This document shows positions 10,604 through 20,505 of a DNA stretch of 64,000 bases, piece by piece. Every line of letters starts with the position of its first letter. Within the stretch, counting starts at the first letter, position 1. The position numbers and the translations under genes are program-made. The stretch comes from Enterobacteriaceae endosymbiont of Donacia tomentosa. GTDB lineage: Bacteria > Pseudomonadota > Gammaproteobacteria > Enterobacterales > Enterobacteriaceae. The notes below the pieces were generated by a model. That model searched no databases, was not told where the DNA came from, and saw only the letters and a program-made list of their open reading frames with translations. The stretch spans positions 126,312-190,311 of the forward strand of contig NZ_CP046216.1 in the NCBI RefSeq assembly GCF_012571135.1, read 5' to 3'.

Positions 10604-11761
10604 ATGGCGGAATATTTTTTTACTTCAGAATCAGTTTCAGAAGGACATCCTGATAAAATAGCAGATCAAATTTCTGATGCTATATTAGATAATATAATTA
10701 TTCAAGATATTGAATCACGCGTTGCTTGTGAAACATACGTAAAAAATAGTATGGTATTAATTGGTGGAGAAATAACTACTAATGCAAAAATAAATATAGA
10801 AAAAATAGTTAGACAAACTATAAAAGAAATAGGGTATAATGATCCTAATTTTTCATTTAATGCTAACACATGTACAGTATTAAATGTCATAAGTGAACAA
10901 TCAAAAGATATAAATAAAGGAATATCTAATATAAATAAATATAATCAAGGTGCGGGAGATCAAGGATTAATATTTGGATATGCTACTAATGAAACAGATG
11001 TTTTTATGCCTGCTCCTATTATATATGCTCATAAATTGGTATATCAACAAGCCAAAATTAGAAAAATGGGTATTTTACCTTGGTTAAAACCCGATGCCAA
11101 AAGTCAAATAACTTTTAAATATCAAGATGATAAAATTATAGGTATAGATTCTGTTGTATTATCTACTCAAGTTTCTGAAGAAATATCACATAAAAATATA
11201 CAAGAACCTATTATGGAAGAAATTATAAAACCAGTTTTACCAAAAAAATGGATAGATAAAAAAACTAAATTTTTTATTAATCCTGCTGGACGTTTTGTAA
11301 TAGGTGGGCCTCTAAGTGATTGTGGTTTAACAGGAAGAAAGATTGTAGTAGATACTTATGGTGGTATGGCCCGACATGGGGGGGGTGCTTTTTCAGGTAA
11401 AGATCCATCTAAAGTAGATAGATCTGCTGCATATGCAGCACGTTATATAGCAAAAAATATAGTAGCAGCATCTTTAGCATCGAAATGTGAAATTCAAATT
11501 GCTTATATTATTGGAATAGCTAGACCCATATCTATTATGGTAGAAACATTTGGAACTGGTAAAGTATCTAATAAAAAACTAGCTTTATTTGTAAAAGAGA
11601 TTTTTGATTTAAGACCTTTTAATTTAATTAAAATGTTAGATTTATTAAAACCAATATATAAAAAGACAGCTTCTTATGGTCATTTTGGGAGAAATATTTT
11701 CACATGGGAAAATATAGACAAAAAAGAGCAGTTGAAGGAGATATCTAAAATTATTAAATAA
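10604..11761 (+). CDS. metK: S-adenosylmethionine synthetase
   Basis: MetK makes S-adenosylmethionine from methionine and ATP, the methyl donor for RsmH, RsmA, RsmC, PrmB and RlmB, all encoded in this window. The 385-residue product (E. coli 384) is collinear: [13 protein letters not shown] near the start, GAGDQG at 116-121, and the GGGAFSGKD phosphate-binding loop. A GGGAAA Shine-Dalgarno-like stretch lies upstream of the ATG. The GGGAFSG loop is encoded by a run of eight G (11378-11385), rare in this base composition. It converges on gyrA with a 70-base gap. Confidence 0.97.
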   Translation: MAEYFFTSESVSEGHPDKIADQISDAILDNIIIQDIESRVACETYVKNSMVLIGGEITTNAKINIEKIVRQTIKEIGYNDPNFSFNANTCTVLNVISEQSKDINKGISNINKYNQGAGDQGLIFGYATNETDVFMPAPIIYAHKLVYQQAKIRKMGILPWLKPDAKSQITFKYQDDKIIGIDSVVLSTQVSEEISHKNIQEPIMEEIIKPVLPKKWIDKKTKFFINPAGRFVIGGPLSDCGLTGRKIVVDTYGGMARHGGGAFSGKDPSKVDRSAAYAARYIAKNIVAASLASKCEIQIAYIIGIARPISIMVETFGTGKVSNKKLALFVKEIFDLRPFNLIKMLDLLKPIYKKTASYGHFGRNIFTWENIDKKEQLKEISKIIK

Positions 11762-11831
11762 ACTTAATTACTACATTATTTTCAATATTTGTAGGTATTA
11801 ATATATATTATATTTAGAATATAATTAAAAT

Positions 11832-14366
11832 TTATTTTTTAATTATTTTTTGTAATCCGATAACTTTTTCATTAAAATTAGTTTTAATTATTACTACTCC
11901 TGTAGTATTACGTCCAACTAAAGAAATTTCAGATATATTAATACGTATTAATATTCCTTTATTTGTAATAATAATTACTTGATCATTTTTTTCTACTTCC
12001 AAAGCTCCTATTACTTTCCCATTTCTTTTATTTGTTTTTATAGAAATTACACCTTTTGTTGCTCTAGATCTTAAAGGATAAAAACTATTATTAGTACATT
12101 TGCCATATCCATTTTGAGTAATAGTAAAAATATTTTTTTTATTATTATCTTTAGTAACTATTAAAGAAATTACATTATCTATTTCAGATAATAGTTTCAT
12201 CCCTTTTACACCTATTGTATTTCTTCCTGTAAGTCTTATTTGAGATTCGTTAAATTTTACAACTTTACCTAAATAAGAAAATAACATAATTTTATCATTT
12301 TTACTGACAATAGCAACATCAATTAAACTATCATTTTGTTTTAATTTTATTGCAATAATGCCTCTAAACCTAGGATGATTGAATTTTTTTAAACTAGTTT
12401 TTTTAACATTTCCTTTCGCAGTTACCATAAATAAACTTAAATTTCTTTCATATTTATTAACTATAAGTAGATTTGTAATTATTTCGTTATTTTTTAATGG
12501 TAAAATATTTATAATGGGTCTACCTTTTGCATATCTTTGAGCTTCTGGGATATTATATACTTTTAACCAATATAAATATCCTTTATTAGAAAAACATAAA
12601 ATATTATCATGAGTATTAGCTATTAATATTTTATTAATAAAATCATTTTCTTTAATTTTTACAGCTAATTTTCCTTTTCCTCCTCTATGTTGTACATTAT
12701 ACTCTGAAAGTTTTTGATATTTAATGTATCCTTTATAAGATAAAGTAATTATGACTTCTTCATTATTGATTAAATCTTTGGTTTTTATAATAGAATTGTC
12801 ATAAATAATTTCTGTTTTTCTATTATCTCCAAATTCTTCTTTTATTGATATTAATTCATTACATATTACATGCATCAAACATTTATTATCATTTACAATT
12901 TTATTTAATTCTGATATTTTATATATTAATTTTTGATATTCTATACATAATTTTTGGTGTTCTAAGGTAGTTAATTTGTGTAATTTAAGATCTAAAATAG
13001 CTTGAATTTGCTTATAACTAAAACGATAATTATTATTAAACTTAATTAAATTAGAATTTGTTAAAAAAACATTTAATTCTTTTTTTTCTTGTAAATTTAG
13101 TATTTCAATAATATTAGGTATTTTCCAGAATTTAGAATAAATTATATTTTTTATATTATTATTAATATTAGTAGAGCGTATAATAATTATGATTTTTTGG
13201 ATATTTAACAAAGCTACTATTAACCCCTCTAATATATGAGCTTTATCACGAGCTTTTTTTATTTCATAAATAGTTCTTCTAGTAACTATTTCACGACGGT
13301 GAGAAATAAATGCTTTGATAATCTCTTTTAATGTCATTACTGTAGGTATTCCTTTATATAAAGAAACCATATTTATGGTAAAAGAAATTTGCAAAGGAGT
13401 TAATGAATATAAATTATTTAAAATAACATTAGCTGATATATTTCTTTTTATTCTTATTATAATTCTTATGCCATCTTTATCAGATTCATCTCTTAAAGTT
13501 TTTATACCTTGTATTCTTTTTTCTTTTATTAAATCAGCTATTTTTTTAATTAATTTTGCTTTATTAACTTGATAAGGTAATTCATAAATAATAATCGTTT
13601 TATATTTATCTTTATTCTCAATTATTTTACTACGTCCTCTAATAAAAATTTTTCCTTTTCCAGTTTTATATGCATTTCTAATACCATTATTATCATTTAT
13701 GGTTCCAGCCGTCGGAAAATCAGGGCCTGGAACATATCTCATTAATTCTTTTATAGAAATTGTATTATTATTAATATAAGCTAAACATGCGTTAATGATT
13801 TCTGTAATATTATGTGGAGGTATGTTAGTTGTCATGCCTACCGCTATACCAGAAGAGCCATTTATTAATAAAGTAGGTATTTTTGTGGGCATTACTTCTG
13901 GTATTTTTTCTGTTCCATCATAATTAGGTAAAAAATCTACTGTATTTTTTTCTAGATCATTAATTATTTCCTGAGCTATCTTTGTCATTTTTATTTCAGT
14001 GTAACGCATAGCTGCAGCTGAATCTCCATCAATTGAGCCAAAATTACCTTGCCCATTTATTAATGTATATCTTAAAGAAAACGATTGAGCTAATCTGACA
14101 ATAGTGTCATAAACAGCAGTATCTCCATGAGGATGATATTTACCTATTACATCTCCAACTATTCTTGCTGATTTTTTATAAGATTTATTCCATGTATTAC
14201 CTAATATATACATAGCATATAATATACGTCTATGTACTGGTTTTAAACCATCTCTTACATCTGGTAATGCTCTTCCAACAATTACAGACATAGCATAATC
14301 CAAATAAGAATTTTTTAATTCTTCTTCAATATTAATTGATTTTATTTCTTTCGCAAAAGAATTCAT
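11832..14366 (-). CDS. gyrA: DNA gyrase subunit A
   Basis: GyrA is the breakage-reunion subunit of gyrase, which introduces negative supercoils. The product has 844 residues (E. coli 875) and aligns from the first residue. The catalytic tyrosine is Y122 (MRYTEI). The quinolone-region residue 83 is Thr instead of the E. coli Ser, with D87 kept. The GyrA box reads QHRGGKG instead of QRRGGKG. The beta-pinwheel C-terminal domain is present, but the protein stops after VIGLQKIIKK, so the acidic tail of E. coli is missing. Transcribed from minus, 152 bases after mutS. Confidence 0.96.
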   Translation of the reverse strand: MNSFAKEIKSINIEEELKNSYLDYAMSVIVGRALPDVRDGLKPVHRRILYAMYILGNTWNKSYKKSARIVGDVIGKYHPHGDTAVYDTIVRLAQSFSLRYTLINGQGNFGSIDGDSAAAMRYTEIKMTKIAQEIINDLEKNTVDFLPNYDGTEKIPEVMPTKIPTLLINGSSGIAVGMTTNIPPHNITEIINACLAYINNNTISIKELMRYVPGPDFPTAGTINDNNGIRNAYKTGKGKIFIRGRSKIIENKDKYKTIIIYELPYQVNKAKLIKKIADLIKEKRIQGIKTLRDESDKDGIRIIIRIKRNISANVILNNLYSLTPLQISFTINMVSLYKGIPTVMTLKEIIKAFISHRREIVTRRTIYEIKKARDKAHILEGLIVALLNIQKIIIIIRSTNINNNIKNIIYSKFWKIPNIIEILNLQEKKELNVFLTNSNLIKFNNNYRFSYKQIQAILDLKLHKLTTLEHQKLCIEYQKLIYKISELNKIVNDNKCLMHVICNELISIKEEFGDNRKTEIIYDNSIIKTKDLINNEEVIITLSYKGYIKYQKLSEYNVQHRGGKGKLAVKIKENDFINKILIANTHDNILCFSNKGYLYWLKVYNIPEAQRYAKGRPIINILPLKNNEIITNLLIVNKYERNLSLFMVTAKGNVKKTSLKKFNHPRFRGIIAIKLKQNDSLIDVAIVSKNDKIMLFSYLGKVVKFNESQIRLTGRNTIGVKGMKLLSEIDNVISLIVTKDNNKKNIFTITQNGYGKCTNNSFYPLRSRATKGVISIKTNKRNGKVIGALEVEKNDQVIIITNKGILIRINISEISLVGRNTTGVVIIKTNFNEKVIGLQKIIKK

Positions 14367-14518
14367 GTAAATAATTATCCTTTACAACTTAATATATGAG
14401 TGAAATTAGTTTCAATATAAAATAAAATTTTGTAAATAAACATACAAATCTTTTCTGACATAACAAAAACAACAGTATTATTATATATTTATAAAATAAC
14501 TTTCTTGAAAAAATAAAT

Positions 14519-16924
14519 TTAAAATGTACTATATTTTTCTAATTGTTTAATTTTTTTTTTAGCTTTATCAATAACTTCAATAGGTATTCCTGCTAAAGAT
14601 GCGACAAATAAACCATAGTTTTTATTAATTGAACCATTTTTAAGAGTATATAAAAAGACAATGGAATTATTTAATTCTCTTGCATCAAAATATACATTTT
14701 TTATACATTTATTTGTAATCGATAAATTAGTTAATTCAATATAATTTGTGGCAAATAAAGTGAGTGATTTATTTTTTTTAGCAATATTTTCAGCACATGC
14801 CCATGCAATTGATAATCCATCATATGTAGATGTCCCCCGTCCTATTTCATCCATTAGTACAAGACTATTTTTTGTTGCATTATGTAAAATATTAGCTGTT
14901 TCTGTCATTTCTACCATAAAAGTAGATAATCCTGCTGAAATATCATCTGTTGCTCCAATTCTAGTAAAAATACGATCTATTGGGCCTATAATAGCTTTAT
15001 CTGCAGGAACATAACTACCTATATATGCCATTATAACAATTAATGCTATTTGACGCATATATGTGCTTTTACCTCCCATATTGGGTCCTGTTATAATTAA
15101 CATATAATTATTTTTTGTTAACAATAAATTATTAGGTATAAAGGGTCTTTTTAAGATATGTTCAACAGTAGGATGTCTAGAATTAATTAAAAAAATTCCT
15201 TTAGTTTTCTTGATTATAGGACGAGTATAATTTAAAGTTATAGATCTTTCTGCTAAATTACATAATACATCTAGTTCTGATAGAAATAATGTTATTTTTT
15301 GTAAATTTTTTAAAAAAGGATTAATATAATTAAATAATTCATTATATAAATATTTTTCTAAATTTAATAATTTTTCTTTAGAATGTATGATATTTTCTTG
15401 ATATTTTTTTAATTCAGGAATTATATATCTGTGAAAATTTTTTAAAGTTTGAATTTGTATATATTTTTTTGGTAGATGGATACAATGTTTTTTACTAATT
15501 TGTATATAATAGCCATAAATTGTATTAAATCCTATTTTTAATTTTTCTAACTTTAATAAATTACGTTCTTTTTGTTCGATAAGTGCTAAATATTTTATAG
15601 AATTCTTAGAAATTTTTCTTAACTTATCTAATGACTTATTATATCCTTTTGCTATAACATTACCTTCTTTTAATGATAGAGAAGGATTTGCCTCAATAGC
15701 AGTTTCTAATAAATTTGTTAATTTTGAAAATAATCCTATTTTAAAAATTTTAGATTTTATTTCACAATCTTTTATTTTTAAAAATAAATTATGTATATTT
15801 GGTAATAATTTTAATGTTTTTCTTAAAATTACTAAATCATTGGGTTTAGCAGTACGTAAAGATAATCGTGCTATTATTCTTTCAATATCTCCTATTTTAA
15901 ATAATATTTTTTTAAAATGTAAATAATATTTTTGTAAAATAGATATATTATTCTGTCTACTTAAAATAATTTTTATATCACGTATAGGAGAATTTAACCA
16001 TCTTTTTAAGAGACGACTACCCATAGATGTAGATGTATAATCTAAAACTTTAATTAAGGTATTATCTTTATTGTTTGAAATACTGTTAATAATTTCTAAA
16101 TTTTTACGAGTATTTTCATCCATAATAATTTCATTATGATTACTTTCTAGTATTATATTATTAATATGCGGCAATGAGACTCGCTGTGTATCTTTAACAT
16201 ATTGTATTAAACAACCTGCTGCTCTAATAGCCATTAAAGATTTTTCAACACCAAAACTTTTTAAATTTTTGGTTCCGAATTGATTATTTAATTGTTGTAA
16301 AGCAGTATCAATATCAAATTCCCATATTGGCCTACATCTTAGACAATGTCTTTTTTCTATTAATTTCATATCATGAAAATTTTCAGGATATAGTAATTCT
16401 CTAGGATTTGTTTTTTGTAATATACCAGCCATTATATCATAATTTTTATCTTCCATAATTTTAAAATCACCAGAACAAATATTTAGTGTGGCGTAACCAA
16501 ACCCATTTTTTTTATCTTGCCATATAGCTGCTAATAAATTATCTATATTATTATTAAGTAATATATCATCACTCACTGTCCCTGGAGTGATAATACGTAC
16601 TATTTTCCTTTCTAGGATCTTAATTTTAGATAATTTATTTTTATTAAATATTTGTTCACAAATTGCTACAGATTCTCCTAACTTAATTAATTTTAATAAA
16701 TAATTTTCTACACTATGAATAGGAATTCCTGCCATAGGAATAGGTTTGCCATTTAGTTTACCTCTTTTTGTTAAAACAATATTTAGTAGTTTAGATGCTT
16801 TTTTTGCATCATCATAAAACATTTCATAAAAATCTCCTAATCGATAAAATAATAGTATTGTAGGATATTGTTTTTTTAATTGAAAATATTGCTTCATCAT
16901 TGGTGTAAGGATTTTTTGATTCAT
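14519..16924 (-). CDS. mutS: DNA mismatch recognition protein MutS, C-terminally shortened
   Basis: MutS recognises base mismatches. I chose the ATG at 16924 (801 residues) because [14 protein letters not shown] matches the usual start; an upstream in-frame ATG at 16975 would add 17 unrelated residues. Mismatch-binding F32-x-E34 (GDFYEMF), Walker [10 protein letters not shown] (613-621) and Walker [13 protein letters not shown] are present. Two oddities stand out. The conserved His of the ATHY motif (H728 in E. coli) is Asn (N727, codon AAT). The protein ends at LEKYSTF, lacking the roughly 50-residue tail that in E. coli holds the beta-clamp motif and tetramerisation region. The partner gene mutL is at 62652-64000. 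Loss of the tail may be tolerated; the His change is harder to judge. Confidence 0.95.
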   Translation of the reverse strand: MNQKILTPMMKQYFQLKKQYPTILLFYRLGDFYEMFYDDAKKASKLLNIVLTKRGKLNGKPIPMAGIPIHSVENYLLKLIKLGESVAICEQIFNKNKLSKIKILERKIVRIITPGTVSDDILLNNNIDNLLAAIWQDKKNGFGYATLNICSGDFKIMEDKNYDIMAGILQKTNPRELLYPENFHDMKLIEKRHCLRCRPIWEFDIDTALQQLNNQFGTKNLKSFGVEKSLMAIRAAGCLIQYVKDTQRVSLPHINNIILESNHNEIIMDENTRKNLEIINSISNNKDNTLIKVLDYTSTSMGSRLLKRWLNSPIRDIKIILSRQNNISILQKYYLHFKKILFKIGDIERIIARLSLRTAKPNDLVILRKTLKLLPNIHNLFLKIKDCEIKSKIFKIGLFSKLTNLLETAIEANPSLSLKEGNVIAKGYNKSLDKLRKISKNSIKYLALIEQKERNLLKLEKLKIGFNTIYGYYIQISKKHCIHLPKKYIQIQTLKNFHRYIIPELKKYQENIIHSKEKLLNLEKYLYNELFNYINPFLKNLQKITLFLSELDVLCNLAERSITLNYTRPIIKKTKGIFLINSRHPTVEHILKRPFIPNNLLLTKNNYMLIITGPNMGGKSTYMRQIALIVIMAYIGSYVPADKAIIGPIDRIFTRIGATDDISAGLSTFMVEMTETANILHNATKNSLVLMDEIGRGTSTYDGLSIAWACAENIAKKNKSLTLFATNYIELTNLSITNKCIKNVYFDARELNNSIVFLYTLKNGSINKNYGLFVASLAGIPIEVIDKAKKKIKQLEKYSTF

Positions 16925-17009
16925 ATTTATTATTATTTTTGTATATATACTGAATACTGATTTAATGAAATTCATTAAATTTTTACAAAAATTTAATGAA
17001 TTTAAAATC

Positions 17010-17039
17010 TTACATTTTGCAATAAATAAAAAAATGTAA
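17010..17039 (-). terminator. Possible weak terminator hairpin between ybhL and mutS
   Basis: A perfect 9-bp inverted repeat (TTACATTTT at 17010-17018 and AAAATGTAA at 17031-17039) with a 12-base loop lies just after the ybhL stop on the minus strand. It has only one G:C pair and no clean U tract, so function is doubtful. Confidence 0.25.
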
Positions 17040-17056
17040 ATGTTAAAATATATTTT

Positions 17057-17785
17057 TTAATCATCATCATTATTATTATTACCAATTAATTGCAATAATG
17101 TAAAAAATAAATTAATATAATCTAAATATAACATTAGTGCTCCCATAATAGCATATCTTCTTAGATTATCACTATCATTAATGTTAGTACTAATTTTTTT
17201 TGAAATATATTTTAATTTTTGTGTATCAAAAGCAATAAGTATTGTAAATAAAAGTACGCCTATGTAATTTATTATAGATGTTAATGTGTTATTTTTAAAC
17301 CAGATATTAATACATGAACTAAAAATAATTCCTAATAATCCCATTGTAATAATACTTCCTAAACTACTTAAATCCCTTTTAGTATTGTATCCCCAAATAC
17401 ACATAGTAAGAAAAGTAATTGATGTTGTAATAAATGCAGTAAAAATAGCATTCTGATTATATATAGAAAACATACCTGCCATTGTTATCCCTGTTAAAGT
17501 TGAGTATAACATAAATAAGGTAGTTAATATTTTCCCTGATAATCTATTTAATGAATGTGAAATACCAAAAATTAGTAAAAATTGGAAAAAACATAAAAAA
17601 AATAAAAAAAGTTTATTACTTAATAAAAAATTTGTAATTTGTATTGTATTTGATATATACCAAGCAACAAATGCAGTTAAAATTAATCCACAAGACATCC
17701 AACCATATACTTGTTTTAAATATACCCGCATGTAATATTTTTCTTGTAAAAATATACTATTTCTATAATTTGAATATTCTATCAT
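17057..17785 (-). CDS. ybhL: Bax inhibitor-1 family inner-membrane protein YbhL
   Basis: The 242-residue protein is hydrophobic with about seven membrane segments and aligns with E. coli YbhL: VYGWMSCGLILTAFVAWYIS, LFMLYSTLTGITMA, GYNTKRDLSSLG, and the C-terminal AFDTQKLK and LYLDYINLFFTLL. Members of this family (TMBIM/BsYetJ) act as pH-sensitive calcium leak channels or interact with FtsH; the role in enterobacteria is poorly known. It lies alone on the minus strand upstream of mutS and divergent from rsmH. Retention of a nonessential-looking membrane protein in such a reduced genome suggests a real role in membrane or ion homeostasis (inference). Confidence 0.9.
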   Translation of the reverse strand: MIEYSNYRNSIFLQEKYYMRVYLKQVYGWMSCGLILTAFVAWYISNTIQITNFLLSNKLFLFFLCFFQFLLIFGISHSLNRLSGKILTTLFMLYSTLTGITMAGMFSIYNQNAIFTAFITTSITFLTMCIWGYNTKRDLSSLGSIITMGLLGIIFSSCINIWFKNNTLTSIINYIGVLLFTILIAFDTQKLKYISKKISTNINDSDNLRRYAIMGALMLYLDYINLFFTLLQLIGNNNNDDD

Positions 17786-17939
17786 AAATAAGTATCCTTT
17801 TATAAAAAAACAAATTATTATAAAATTTTAAATAAAATATAATTAATAATTATATTATTTTTAATATAAAAATGAAATAAATATTAGTAAAATATTTATT
17901 TAATTAAATTAAACAATTTTTTTATTAAAAAAACAATAT

Positions 17940-18866
17940 ATGAATCATATTCCTGTTTTATTGAAAGAATCCATCAAAAATTTAAATATTAAAAATAATG
18001 GAACATATATAGATGCAACTTATGGTTGTGGAGGACATACAAAATTAATTTTATCTAAACTAAATAATGATGGACGTATTTTTGCTATAGATTGTGATAA
18101 TCAAACAATAATAATGAATAAAATTATAGATAAAAGAATTTTTTATATTAATGAAAAATTTTCTAACTTAGAATATATTATAAATAAAAAATTTATAGGT
18201 AAAATAGACGGAATCCTATTTGATTTAGGCATTTCTTCATTTCAATTAAATAATCCTTTAAGAGGATTTTCTTTTATGAATAATGGACCATTAGATATGC
18301 GCATGAACCAAAATAGTAAACTTACTGCTTACGATTTATTAAAAATAACAAGTGAAATAAAATTATCTTGTATACTAAAAAAATATGGGGAAGAAAAATT
18401 TCATAAAAAAATAGCATTTAACATAAAAAAATATATATTAAATAATAAATTAAGTAGTACACAGGATTTATCAAATTTAATTTGTTCTATCATACCTAAA
18501 AAAAATAGATTTAAACATCCTGCAACTAGATCCTTCCAAGCAATAAGAATTTTTCTTAATAAAGAACTAGATGAACTAAAAACAGCTTTACATGTTTCGT
18601 TAAAGTTATTAAAAAAAGGAGGTATTTTATGTGTAATTAGTTTTCACTCATTAGAAGATAGAATTGTTAAACATTTTATAAAAAAATATAGTTCATATAA
18701 TATATATAGTAATTTACCATTAACTGAAACAGAAATAAATAATTTATATTATATAAATAATAAATTTAGATTGAAAATAGTGAATAGAATATTTCCTTCT
18801 CAAAAAGAAATTTTTAATAATCCAAGATCAAGAAGTGCAATACTACGTGTTGCAAAAAAAATATAA
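17940..18866 (+). CDS. rsmH: 16S rRNA m4C1402 N4-methyltransferase RsmH
   Basis: RsmH (MraW) methylates N4 of C1402 in 16S rRNA using S-adenosylmethionine. The 308-residue product (E. coli 313) begins with the conserved HIPVLLKESI and has the SAM-binding motif DATYGCGGHT (25-34), the LFDLGISSFQLN block and RGFSFMNNGPLDMRM, and ends with the conserved PRSRSAILRVAKK. It is the first gene of the dcw-type cluster. mraZ upstream and ftsL and ftsI downstream, which flank it in E. coli, are missing; murE follows after 135 bases in which I see no gene remnant. Confidence 0.97.
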   Translation: MNHIPVLLKESIKNLNIKNNGTYIDATYGCGGHTKLILSKLNNDGRIFAIDCDNQTIIMNKIIDKRIFYINEKFSNLEYIINKKFIGKIDGILFDLGISSFQLNNPLRGFSFMNNGPLDMRMNQNSKLTAYDLLKITSEIKLSCILKKYGEEKFHKKIAFNIKKYILNNKLSSTQDLSNLICSIIPKKNRFKHPATRSFQAIRIFLNKELDELKTALHVSLKLLKKGGILCVISFHSLEDRIVKHFIKKYSSYNIYSNLPLTETEINNLYYINNKFRLKIVNRIFPSQKEIFNNPRSRSAILRVAKKI

Positions 18867-19001
18867 AAATAAAAAATATTTTTGCAAATGTCAAAATATT
18901 TATATATAAAAAAATATAATTTTGTTTTTAAACATAAATACATATTAATATAAAATTTTATTAAAAAAAAATTAATAAAAACAATTAAAAGGTTTTACAT
19001 A

Positions 19002-20504
19002 TTGAATATAAATAAGATAACTTTACAAAAATTATTGAAGAATTATATAAATCATAATTTAATAAAACATATTTTTATAAATAAAATTGTTTTAGATAGT
19101 AGACATATAAAAGGAAAAAATTGCTTATTTATAGCTATAAAGGGTCATAAAAATGATGGTAGAAATTTCATAGATGATGCTATCAATAATGGTGCTGCTG
19201 CTGTATTAACATATACGACTAGTAATTTATTATCTTATAATATAATTTTTAAAAATTTTATTCCGATAATTTTTTTTCCAAATTTACATAAATATATTTC
19301 ATATTTTGCTGATATATTATATGATCATCCTAGTAAAAAAATACCTGTTGTAGGTGTAACGGGTACGAATGGTAAAACCAGCGTAACAAATTTTTTAATG
19401 CAATGGACTCATATTTTAGGGAAAAATCCAGCGATCTTAAGTACTATAGGCAATGGTTTTTATAAAAAATTAAAATTAACTAATAATACAACTGATTCTG
19501 CTGTAGAAATACAATCTACATTAAAATATTTTGTGGATAAAAAATCAGATATTGTTTTTATGGAAGTATCTTCACATGGATTAGATCAATTTAGAGTTGC
19601 TAATGTAATATTTTCTACTGGAATATTTACAAATTTAAGCAGAGATCATTTAGACTATCATTTAAATATGAAAAATTATGAGTTAACTAAATGGAAATTT
19701 TTTTCTGATCATCAAATTAAAACAAAGATTATTAATATTGATGATAATGTAGGTTTAAAATGGTTTAAAAGATTATCTACTAGTAGTATCCCTGTAATGA
19801 CTAAAAAAATTTCATATAAATCAAATTTATTTTTTCAAGTTAAAAATATAAATTTTTTAAAAAATAAAACTATTATCACTTTTAATTCTAGTTGGGGGCA
19901 TGGTAAAATAAACACTGTTCTTTTAGGATATTTTAATGTTATTAATGTTATTTTAAGTATGACAACATTGTTAAGTTTAAATTTTTCCTTAAAAGAATTA
20001 CTAAAAACATCATATGAATTAAAACCAATTATAGGTCGTATGGAAAAAATATCATTAGGAAAAATGAGATACCCCACAATTATAATTGATTATGCTCATA
20101 CTCCTGACGCTTTAAAAAATATATTATTAACTATTCAATTATATTGTCAAGGTAAAATATGGTGTATATTTGGATGTGGTGGTGAAAGAGATATTGGGAA
20201 ACGTCATATAATGGGTTATATAGCTAATAAATTTTCAGATTATACTATTATTACAAGTGATAATTCAAGAACAGAAAATACGGCTGATATTATTAAAGAT
20301 ATTCTTAAGGGATGTTATAAATTAAATAACACTTGTGTTATTTTAAATAGAACTAAAGCAATATATTATGCAATATTTAACGCATATAAAGAAGATACTA
20401 TTTTAATAGCGGGTAAGGGACACGAAAATTATCAAATTATTGGGAATAAAATTTTTCATTATTCTGATCATCAAATTATAAAAAATATTTTAGAAAAAAT
20501 ATAA
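19002..20504 (+). CDS. murE: UDP-MurNAc-tripeptide synthetase MurE (meso-diaminopimelate adding), TTG start
   Basis: MurE adds meso-diaminopimelate to UDP-MurNAc-L-Ala-D-Glu. The 500-residue frame (E. coli 495) starts at TTG (19002), nine bases after an AAAAGG Shine-Dalgarno-like stretch; no ATG gives a full N-terminus. Visible motifs are the LDSR uridine-binding start, ATP loop GTNGKT (121-126), MEVSSHGLDQ, NLSRDHLDYH, DYAHTPDAL and AGKGHENYQ. The DAP-recognition motif is DNSR (420-423) instead of the usual DNPR: the contacting Asn and Arg are kept and Pro is Ser. Next is murF, one base after the stop. ftsL and ftsI are missing upstream. Confidence 0.95.
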   Translation: MNINKITLQKLLKNYINHNLIKHIFINKIVLDSRHIKGKNCLFIAIKGHKNDGRNFIDDAINNGAAAVLTYTTSNLLSYNIIFKNFIPIIFFPNLHKYISYFADILYDHPSKKIPVVGVTGTNGKTSVTNFLMQWTHILGKNPAILSTIGNGFYKKLKLTNNTTDSAVEIQSTLKYFVDKKSDIVFMEVSSHGLDQFRVANVIFSTGIFTNLSRDHLDYHLNMKNYELTKWKFFSDHQIKTKIINIDDNVGLKWFKRLSTSSIPVMTKKISYKSNLFFQVKNINFLKNKTIITFNSSWGHGKINTVLLGYFNVINVILSMTTLLSLNFSLKELLKTSYELKPIIGRMEKISLGKMRYPTIIIDYAHTPDALKNILLTIQLYCQGKIWCIFGCGGERDIGKRHIMGYIANKFSDYTIITSDNSRTENTADIIKDILKGCYKLNNTCVILNRTKAIYYAIFNAYKEDTILIAGKGHENYQIIGNKIFHYSDHQIIKNILEKI

Positions 20505-20505
20505 T

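Noticed and set aside
14748-15014. 88-codon plus-strand frame opposite mutS ATPase motifs
   Set aside because: Antisense shadow of the conserved Walker region of MutS.
16925-16975. 17 extra N-terminal residues for MutS from an upstream ATG
   Set aside because: They do not match the family and no Shine-Dalgarno is seen; the start at 16924 aligns with E. coli.
18867-19001. Remnant of ftsL/ftsI between rsmH and murE
   Set aside because: The 135 bases are A/T-rich filler with a weak hairpin near 18874-18901; no translated block resembles FtsL or FtsI.
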